Shown here: piece after piece, positions 55,510-64,000 of the stretch
How positions within the stretch are numbered: position 1 is the first letter of the stretch
Layout of the letters: each line of letters begins with the position of its first letter
Assembly (NCBI GenBank): GCA_036873135.1
Contig: JAPTYO010000012.1
Location: 8,192,090-8,256,089, forward strand
Reading direction: 5' to 3'
DNA: 64,000 bases
Source of the DNA: Clarkia xantiana subsp. parviflora
Taxonomy: Eukaryota; Streptophyta; Magnoliopsida; Myrtales; Onagraceae
Position numbers and translations under genes: made by a program
The notes under the pieces: generated by a model
Seen by the model: the letters and a program-made list of their open reading frames with translations, nothing else
What the model was told of the DNA's origin: nothing
Databases searched by the model: none

Positions 55510-57000
55510 CACTACAAGAAAACAGCGCTATAGCAGCAAATAAAATTTTCCGCTACTAAAGGTTGATGCTAAATGTAAGTTTTAGTAGCGACCTGGTTTT
55601 TGTGATAGTAATAAAAGCCTTTTGTAACATCTAAAAAATCGATGCAAAAAGTCACTTTCAGTAGCAGAAGCTGTTGTAACTAAAACTATTTGTATCTGTG
55701 ACGGCTTAACAGTCGCCACTAAAAGCAGTTTTTCAGTAGCGCCTTATTAGTTGCCGGTGAAAGTTGGTTTTAGTAGCCACTTTTAAGCTCCACTAAAATG
55801 TATACACAGTGACGACTCTTTGGGTGCCACTAAAAGCAACTTTTAGTAACAACAAAATATTTGACGGTGAAAGTTGGTTTCAACATCGACTTTTAGCCGC
55901 CACTATAATGATTAGTATAATAATTAATTTTTTTATGTCGAGGGTTATTTGCTACCGCTAGCTAAAGCCTTCACCTTTTCACTTCTTCGGCGCAACTGAG
56001 CTCCCACATCAAAGACTCTACGGCAGGCCCTCGCCTCTCTATAGTTCATTCTTCAGACCCTCCACGCCTTCCATCTCCCAAAGCAAATGCACGATTATAA
56101 AAGGGTGAAAGTGAAAGACAGTGAGGATAGACGGAGAAGAGATTCCGAGAAAAAGAAAGTTTGAAGGTGAAGTCCACATGGACAATAAGCATTCGTGGCC
56201 TCACCACCACCGTTAACAAATTCAGCTCCACCTCAAGCTCACCCTTACAGTAAGCCGTTGACAGCCGCCGCACGTCGTTCTGATCCTAGCTAGGCAGACC
56301 GATAATGCATTCTCTTCTCCGATGCAGCTCCGGCTCTTCACTACCACTTCGTTTCAAAGCGATTTTGGTATCTCTTACCTGCTTGGCCTGGGCTTTTGAG
56401 ATCTGAGTTACCTAGCCGGAGCTTGTTTCTAGCTAGGATTCCGGCGGCAGATAATTGTCCCTGTGGTTTTTCGATTGAACTCTTTTGGTAGAATCGGTTT
56501 TTACTTCTGTCTTGATTGCTGCCTACTGTAATCGTTCTCTTAGGGGCATGTCCTGATTGAGCTTCCTTTGCCACCAGTACCAGATTTTCTGAAGTTCTTA
56601 ATTTCATATGTATTAATTGCATTCAACTGGGTAATGATCCTCCTAAGGAAATCCTTAGGTATCCTTGAGTTGCATTAGAAGGGTTAGTTGGGGGATTTGG
56701 TGTCTTACTGTTTTTTTTTTAGATTCACCTCAAAGAATCTATCTTGATTCATAGAATCAGGACTTAATTGAGTTTGCCTTTTTACATTTGTAAGTAGTTT
56801 AGAAGTATTTGATGTTGTGGTGTGGGCTTAAACTTGTTATCGTGGCCATGATTATCATCACAGCTAATTACCTGTATTATACCAATTTTAGACCTTGAAA
56901 CTATATCTGATGCTTTCTTATCAACCTGTATTATACTATCATATACTTTGCTTCTCCTTTGCATATAGCTTGTTTGATAGGGTTCGTTTCTTCTACAGAG
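55510..57000 (+). mobile_element. CACTA (En/Spm) transposon, 5' end
   Basis: It begins CACTACAAGAAAA, the canonical plant CACTA terminus, inserted in the copia LTR. Next come subterminal direct and inverted copies of GCCACTAAAAGC and TTTTAGTAGC motifs (55548-55912), where CACTA transposases bind. From about 55975 the composition changes to leader-like sequence, with no frame I recognise. Element C interrupts it at 57001; the other terminus lies beyond the window. The flanking ATA (55507-55509) could be one copy of a 3-bp target duplication. Confidence 0.75.
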
Positions 57001-57737
57001 TGATGGGTTCGACTACAGCCGTTAGGCCCTATTAACGGTGAGGAAACGGCAAATAGGCCCGGTGGGCCCTAAACGAAGGCCAAGATGGCCCAGGCTAAGG
57101 ATCCCGACGAAGGAAGTCCGAGGATGAGAGGTCCCGACAGAGTCGGACCTGACAGGCGAGCCAAACGCTCCCGACGAGATGCCTCTGAGTAGGCCCCGAT
57201 GACGAATCCCTGAGAACAATAGGCCCTGTCACGATGACGAGGGGCCCCGAGCGGTGACACAACGAGATAACTCTTGAGTCCCCGATGTTAGTCGGGACTC
57301 GTTATCAGAGGATAAGGCCGAGATACGCGGGGCGTGGCCGAGATACGCGGAACGTGGTTAAGATACACGGAGCGTGGCCGAGATACGCGGGGCGTGGCCG
57401 AGATAAGCGAGATCATGGCCTAGATAAGCGAGATCATGGCCTAGATAGGCGGGATCACACCCGAGATACGCGGGATACGGGCTAACCACCCCCAACGGTT
57501 CACCAGGTAACTGAGGTATCTCTTCGCCTATAAAAGGGCAAGAGGTCACCTCAGATCATTTACGTTGAATTACATTACCTGAGATTACTGCTTGCCAGTC
57601 CGTACGAGATACTCATTTAAGCATCGGAGAGGGATTCTGGGTCACCGCCCAGTCTATCCCCTCTTGCAGGATTGCGTGGAGCAAAGGAGCTAGGATCGCC
57701 GTCAAAGACCGTACCGGAGTTCCACCGTGATCCAACA
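57001..57737 (+). repeat. Element C 5' LTR
   Basis: TGATGGGTTC...GATCCAACA, 737 bp, with GAGATACGCGG-type units (57321-57480) and a TATAAAAGG box near 57531. It has one more CGAGATCATGGCCTAGATAAG unit than element B, which accounts for most of the length difference. Confidence 0.93.
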
Positions 57738-57773
57738 TTGGCGCCGTCTGTGGGAAACTAACAAAAAGCTAAT

Positions 57774-60700
57774 ATGCCTTCTACTCGTTCAATGGCGGCT
57801 GGCAAGCAAAGAAGGCAAGGACAATCTGGTGGTTCCCGTCACCCCGCTGCGACAACTCTGAATTCACTACCAGAACAGGAGGAGAACCAGAACCATCCCG
57901 CTGCTGAGCTCTCCCAGACAGGGGGGCATAATGAAGGTCCCGAAGAGATTGCTGCTCAGCACCAGGGCAATAGGGAGCAGGAGGCTCCCCCAGCTACGGA
58001 CCTGACGAGGGCTGTGGCAGAAGCCATGCCTATGTTTTTGGCAGCCGTGGAGGCTCTCTTGGATCGGAGAGAGGCTGCGAGGAGGCAGGAGGAGATGCCC
58101 CCGTTAGAGGAAGCGCCCCCACCAGCAGAGGTTCGGAACGTACGGGTGGCTCCGCCCCGAGGCCAGGACAGGAGTAGGGTGTCCATTCAGCCAGAGAGAT
58201 TCGTGGTTGATGGGCTAGGACCAGTACAGCACAGGACCATTCCCCTGAATGGTCCCATCACCCCCGATCAGGTGGTAAAGATCGTGAACATCTGCATGGG
58301 AGAGCAGAAGCCGCTGGTGTCGGAGCTGAGGGATCGATCTACTCATCCCTTCGTTCCTCGACTCATAGACACCCTAGCCCCGCCAGGGCTGGGTATCCCC
58401 ACGATAAAGGAATATGATGGTGAAGGAGATCCGGTTCGTCATGTCCAGAAGCACCTCATGGCGTGTCTGGGAAGAGCCCCGAATGAAGACATAGTGTGTA
58501 CGCTGTTCCCGAACACACTTGGGGAAAGAGCCCTGACCTGGTTCTTTAGTCTGCCCCCAGGCTGCATCACTTGCTGGGCAGATATGCACGACCGGTTCAT
58601 TCAGCAGTACCAGGGTCGTAGACGTTTGCTGAAGAGTGTGAGGTCCCTGACCCAGGTGGTACAGAGGCCCGACAAATCGCTGGCACACTATTACCAGCGG
58701 TACACTGCCACTGTGGCGGAGATTGACGAGGAGATCTCGGAGGGTGAAACCATCCGTACATCATTCGGAACCTATCGGTCCCCTACGGCTCCGACCTAAT
58801 GCACAGCGTGGCTGAGAAAGCCGTGTGGAATATGGAGGCACTACAGAAGAGGGTGAAACGGCAAATCGATGTCCAGGAGTCGAAAATAGCCGCTGGAGAG
58901 CTGGAGCCCCCGAAGTCGAATAAAGGGAAGCAGTCGGTTAAACATTTCGACGATCGTAAGTCAAAGGGTAAACCCGAGGGCAGTCGGGATCGAGGCCGCT
59001 CTGGTCGGAGAGATGATAGGCGTTCTTTAAGGAAGGACAAGCGGGAGGATCTCGACATTCCTCTCAACTGCTCCATGGCGGAGGTACTAACGGTCATGGA
59101 ACGACAAGGTATCTCCAGGTACCCCCCAAAGAAGGATGGAGAATTCTTAGGATCCTGCACGGATCGCTACTACCGATTTCACCGCGCAAATGGTCACGAC
59201 ACCAACCATTGTCGGGAGCTGAAGAAGGAGATCGAAAAACTGATCCAGAAGGGGAAGCTCAAGGAGTTCGTCGGGGATAAGCGGTGTCGATCCCGCTCTC
59301 GGTCCCGATCGCGGTCCCGTTCTCAATCCCGCGATCGGTCCTCAAAGAAAAAGAGGTCCGATCCGGAGTCGTCCGGTGCCCGCAAATAACGACGGGGTAC
59401 CACTAATGTGATTCACGGAGGATTTGCTGCTGGAGGTGATACCTCATCCTCTCGAGAGGTTTATGCCTCTAGAATTCCTACGGCTTTGGTGCTGGGTAAG
59501 AGGTCCCGATCCTGGACCCTGAAAGAAGAGATGATGATCTCCTTTTCGTCGGAGGATCTCATAGGCGTGGAGACTCCGCACGATGACGCCTTGGTTGTAA
59601 CGTTGGATGTAGACGGGTATGAGATGAAGCGAATTCTGATCGACGGAGGAAGCTCCTCCGATATTCTATTTATGGACGCGCTGGAGGCTATGGGAAAAAC
59701 GAAGAAAGATCTGAAGGAGGCAAACTTCCCGATGGTCGGGTTCTCTGGTTCTACCTCCTATCTGCTAGGAGTAATCACCTTACCAGTGGAGTTTGGTAGT
59801 GGGTGGAAATCAGAAAGGAGGAACGTGGAGTTCGTGGTAGTTGATTCCGCGGGGACTTATAACGCGATTATCGGGAGAACCACCATCAACCCCCTGATGG
59901 CAGTTGCCTCGACAGTGCACCAGAAGATGAAGTTCCCGACCGACCACGGAGTCGGAGAGGTCAAGGGTGACCAGGTAGCTTCCCGAAAATGTTATGTTAA
60001 CGCCACCCGAAGGAGGAGGCGAGAGGCCATGACTGTCCTCCAGACAGATACAGATCCTAGAGAAGAGTTTGGGCGTCCCGCCCCCATAGAAGATCTAAAA
60101 GAAGTTGAGATCGACGGACCCCAGAGGAGGTGAAAATCGGGTCTGCTCTGACTGAGGAGACAGCCCAAAAATTGATTGAGTTACTGAAGGAGTTCAAGGA
60201 GCTGTTTGCCTGGTCCCCGAGCGATATGCCAGGAATCAGCCCCGATGTGATCGTACACGAGCTGAAGATAGATCCCGCAATCAAACCTATCACGCAGAAA
60301 AGGCGTCCGATGGGCACATACAAGAAGATCGCGATCCAGCAGGAGGTGGGCAGGTTGCTCGATGCTGGGTTTATTAAGGAGCTCCGATTCCAGACTTGGG
60401 TCGCTAATCCGGTGCTGGTGAAGAAGACTAATGGGAAATGGCGGATGTGTGTGGATTTCCGCGACCTGAATAAGGCTTGCCCGAAGGACTGTTACCCTCT
60501 CCCGAGAATCGACCAGTTGGTAGATGCCACATCGGGACATGAGCTGTTGAGCTTCATGGATGCGTATTCGGGCTACAACCAGATCAAGATGGCTAAAGAG
60601 GACGCTCCTCACACAGCGTTTTATGCAGACAGTGACATCTATCACTACGATGTCATGCCTTTCGGGTTAATCAATGCCGGGGCAACCTATCAGCGCATGG

Positions 60701-63378
60701 TGAATAAGTTATTCGGAGATATGCTGGGAGAGACCATGGAAGCTTACGTGGATGACATGCTGGTGAAGTCCCGACAAGCTGAGGATCATGTGCACTACCT
60801 AGCCATGGCGTTTGAGCGGATGAGGCTTCATCAGGTTCGCTTAAACCCGACGAAATGCGCCTTCGGAGTCCACTCAGGGAAATTTTTGGGCTTTATGGTG
60901 AGCCAGAGAGGAATTGAGGTGAATCCCGAGAAGCTGAGGGCGATTGAGGAGATGGAGTCTCCGATAAACCATCGGGAGGTGCAAGTGCTGAATGGCCGAC
61001 TAGCTGCAATGAATCGCTTCCTGTCCAAAGCTAGCGACCGATCAATGCCATTTTTTGAAGTCCTGAGGGCCAACAAGAAGTTTGAGTGGACCGCCAAGTG
61101 TGAAGAAGCGTTCCAAGCACTCAAGCAACACCTTCGCACCCTCCCACCGTTGGCGAAACCGGTTCCAGGCGAGCCGCTCTATATTTACTTGGCTGTTTCT
61201 GAATTTTCCATTAGCTCTGTGTTAGTGAAGGTTGTCGAGGGTAATCAAGTCCCTGTTTATTATGTAAGCAAGGCGTTTTCCAAGTCTGAATTGAATTATC
61301 CTGCCGTTGAGAAGTATCTCTTTGTGTTGATTATTACTGCTCGGAAGCTAAGGCCTTATTTCCATGCACACGAGATTACTGTGTTGACGAACCAGCCTTT
61401 GAAGCACTTTTTGAACCGACCGGATGCATCGGGAAGATTAGTGAAGTGGGCAGTAGAGCTTAATGAGTTTCGCATACACTTTGCTCCAAGAACGGCCATT
61501 AAGGGCCAGGCATTGGCGGAATTCATAGCAGAATCTACAGCCCCCGATCTAGAAGAAGCGGGCCCTGTAGAGGGGGCAACCATGGAGGTCCCGACAGAAG
61601 AACAACCAGAGAGCGCAGGGCAATCAGAACAGCCAAACGAGGAAAATACCTGGGAAATGTACACAGATGGCTCCTCGAGTTCGGACGGATCAGGAGCAGG
61701 CTTTTTGTTGATACCACCGGGTGGAAGTGAGCCGCTCCGATACGCCTTGGCTCTAACATTCAAGGCCACAAACAACGAAGCGGAGTATGAGGCTCTTATC
61801 ACGGGCCTGAAAATTGCTAAAGGCACTAGAGTCGATCACTTGAGAGTGAAGTGTGACACAGCTTTAATCGTAAACCAGGTTCAAGGGCGATACGAAGCGA
61901 GGAGCCCGATAATGAAGAAGTATCTACGCGAGGTACAAGCCCTGAAGGAGAGCTTTAAAAACTTCGACATCGAGGCAATCCCGAGGGAGGAAAATGTAGA
62001 GGCAGACGCCTTGAGCAAATTTGCCCTGGGGGCACCCTTGGAAGAAAATCGGAAGGTGCACTTCTTGGAGAAGGTGATCTTATCGACCATCGACCCGACA
62101 CAGGTGTGTACCATTGAGGCAAGATCGGAGGAGGAGCCCACTTGGATGACCCCGATAGTCGCATACCTGACTACGGGGACAGTCCCCGATGATAAAGTAG
62201 CAGCCGACAGGATACGTCGGATCGCGGCTAATTACGTGATACTGGACAATCAGCTATACAAGAAGGGCTGGTTCTCGACTCCGTACTTGAAGTGTGTGGC
62301 AGAACCCGATACAAATCGAATCCTGAAGGAGGTGCATGAAGGGGTCGCGGCTTGTCATGAAGGGGCCCGATCCATTATGAGGAAAGTGCTGAACTTGAGC
62401 TATTATTGGCCTACGATGAGCAAGGAAGCGACGACGTTGGTCCGATCCTGTGACGCGTGCCAGAGGTACGCCCCGAGTATCGTGGCTCCGGCCGCTAATC
62501 TGACATCCATCAAGAGCGCTTGGCCCTTCGCGCAATGGGGCATCGATTTGGTGGGACCTCTTCCACAAGCACAAGGTCAATGTAAGTATTTACTTGTAGC
62601 TATTGATTATTTTTCGAAATGGATAGAGGCAAAGGCGTTGGCCAGAACGACGGGGAACCAGATCGTCAAGTTCCTCCAAACCCATATTGTGTCCAGATAC
62701 GGGATTCCTAAGGTGGTGATCAGCGACAATGGTCCACCGTTTAACGGCTCTCAGGTGAGGGAGTATCTGGAGGAGTTGAACATCGAGCATCGGACAGCTT
62801 CCGTACGCCATGCTCAGACTAACGGTCAGGTGGAATCAGCCAACAAAATCGTGATGGATGGCCTGAAGAAGAGGGTCTATGCCTTGAAGGGCAAATGGCT
62901 GAACGAACTGGAAAGCGTGCTTTGGGCTGTTAGAACGACACCCAAACGATCAACGGGGGAGACTCCGTTTGGCCTCGTTTATGGCACGGAGGCTGTCGCC
63001 CTCGTGGAAGTAGCTGTGGCGTCCCATCGGATGAGATATTACGAGCCTCTGACGAATGATGAAATGAGACGTCTGGACTTGGACTTACTCTAAGAGAAGA
63101 GGCGGGAAGCCGATGAAGTCCAAGCTCGAATGCGTTTGGCGACGGCCAGGTACTACAACCGGCGAGTAAAGTCCCGACAGTTCTTCGTCGGGGAGCTGGT
63201 TTGGCGTCGCAACGAGTTTACCCTTTTGGATCGAATCAACAAGATGTCACCAAAATGGGAAGGACCTTATAAGGTCGTGGGGATGCCAGCTCCAAATGCA
63301 TACAAATTGGAAGACCTCGATGGCAGAGTATTGAAGCATTCTTTTAGTGGCGAACACTTGAAGAAACACCATGCTTGA
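57774..63378 (+). pseudogene. Element C gag-pol, disabled by two frameshifts and two nonsense codons
   Basis: The start ATG at 57774 gives MPSTRSM as in element B. Domain order and motifs are as in B: gag core, knuckle-like YYRFHRANGHDTNHC (first Cys changed to Tyr), Arg-Ser stretch, DGG protease, reverse transcriptase with YVDD, a first RNase H without its catalytic Asp, an intact-looking second RNase H, and integrase. Defects relative to B: a one-base deletion near 58759, an in-frame TAA at 59387, a one-base deletion near 60128 and a TAA at 63091 where B has AAA. The changes differ from those in B, so the two copies decayed independently. Confidence 0.95.
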
Positions 63379-64000
63379 TGAAAGTCGCCTTAAGTGGTGC
63401 CCAATGAAAGTCGCCTTAAGTGGTGCCCGATGTAAAATCGCCTTAAGCGGTGTATGCTGTTTATCGTTTAATTCGATGTAAGCCAATTTTGTGCCATCAA
63501 TAAATAAAGAGGTTGCTTCCGATCAGAATTATTCTTAGATTTACTCTAAGCTTTATAAAGTCGCCTTAAGTGGTGCACGAGAAAAGTCGCCTTGAGTGGT
63601 GCACGAGAAAAGTCGCCTTGAGTGGTGCACGAGAAAAGTCGCCTTGAGTGGTGCACGAGAAAAGTCGCCTTAAGTGGTGCATGATTCTTAGATTTATTCT
63701 AAGTATTGAAAAGACGTCTTAAGTGATGCGCGGAGTTAAGTCGCCTTAAGTGGTGCATTCTTAGATTTATTCTAAGTATTGAAGAGACGTCTTAAGTGAT
63801 GCGCGGAGTTAAGTCGTCTTAAGTGATGCATGTTTCTTGAATTTATTCTAAGCATTGAAGAGTCGCCTTAAGTGGTGCATGATGGTGAGTCGCCTTAAGT
63901 GGTGCAAATTAGTAAATCGTCTTGAGTGATGTACGAGAATATCTTAAGTGTCGAAGTATCGACCTAAGCAAGTATAGTAAAGCCACTTGGAGAAGTGCAT
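63379..64000 (+). repeat. Tandem repeats after pol, element C
   Basis: Units of AAGTCGCCTTAAGTGGTGC with CACGAGAA tails, in places with a TTCTTAGATTTATTCTAAG spacer, as in element B. An antisense gene would be expected just beyond the window. Confidence 0.9.

Larger units (their letters stand above)
57001..64000 (+). mobile_element. Element C: Tat-lineage Ty3/gypsy retrotransposon, 3' end beyond the window
   Basis: The 5' LTR is 57001-57737, the primer-binding site starts at 57739, gag-pol is 57774-63378 and the downstream tandem repeats run to the window edge. The candidate target duplication is CAGAG (56996-57000); its partner is not visible. It is the same family as B, sharing layout, gag-pol and LTR termini. 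Confidence 0.95.

Overview
The window is nuclear DNA of a flowering plant, most likely a eudicot. It is AT-rich, carries intron-containing genes whose products resemble Arabidopsis proteins, and is dominated by nested plant transposable elements. Only one island of about 9 kb (roughly 10.8-19.45 kb) holds ordinary genes; nearly everything else is mobile or decayed mobile DNA. No rRNA, tRNA or CRISPR array was seen.

Layout. 1-2.8 kb: tail and LTR of a decayed Ty1/copia element, then AT-rich degenerate repeats. 2.84-10.78 kb: a large element with long terminal inverted repeats (Mutator-like). Nested in it are a Helitron (6.97-10.29 kb, minus strand) and two short fold-back elements with perfect 9-bp target duplications; its right end stops about 50 bp from a TATA-like box of the next gene. 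10.8-19.45 kb: three host genes, an F-box protein (At4g00755-like, plus strand, 5 coding exons), a PEX11 peroxisome-proliferation protein (minus strand, 7 coding exons) and a single-exon armadillo-repeat protein (minus strand).

About 20-47.9 kb is a three-level nest of Ty3/gypsy elements of the Tat lineage (two RNase H domains, no chromodomain). Element A (24072-33295, minus, TSD GTCGG) sits inside the 5' LTR of element B (23776-44180, plus, TSD CCATC). B sits inside an older, apparently gag-pol-less relative, element D (about 20-47.9 kb, minus). B carries a spliced antisense gene between integrase and the 3' LTR; A keeps a short in-frame deletion version of it. A, B and C all have disrupted gag-pol genes, and A also has a mutated reverse-transcriptase active site (YVDG).

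47.9-57 kb: AT-rich DNA with further small DNA transposons (two Mutator-type fold-back elements, a nested Tourist-like MITE, a hAT-like element, a Helitron-type end), an LTR related to D, and a copia LTR fragment interrupted by the end of a CACTA element. 57.0-64.0 kb: a third Tat element, C, inserted in the CACTA element and cut by the window edge.

The most notable points are the antisense spliced gene and its deletion form, the fold-back elements that share an inner module although their tips differ, and the dense nesting that gives a relative chronology. Coordinates of transposon ends with matching target duplications are precise; those of decayed stretches are approximate.
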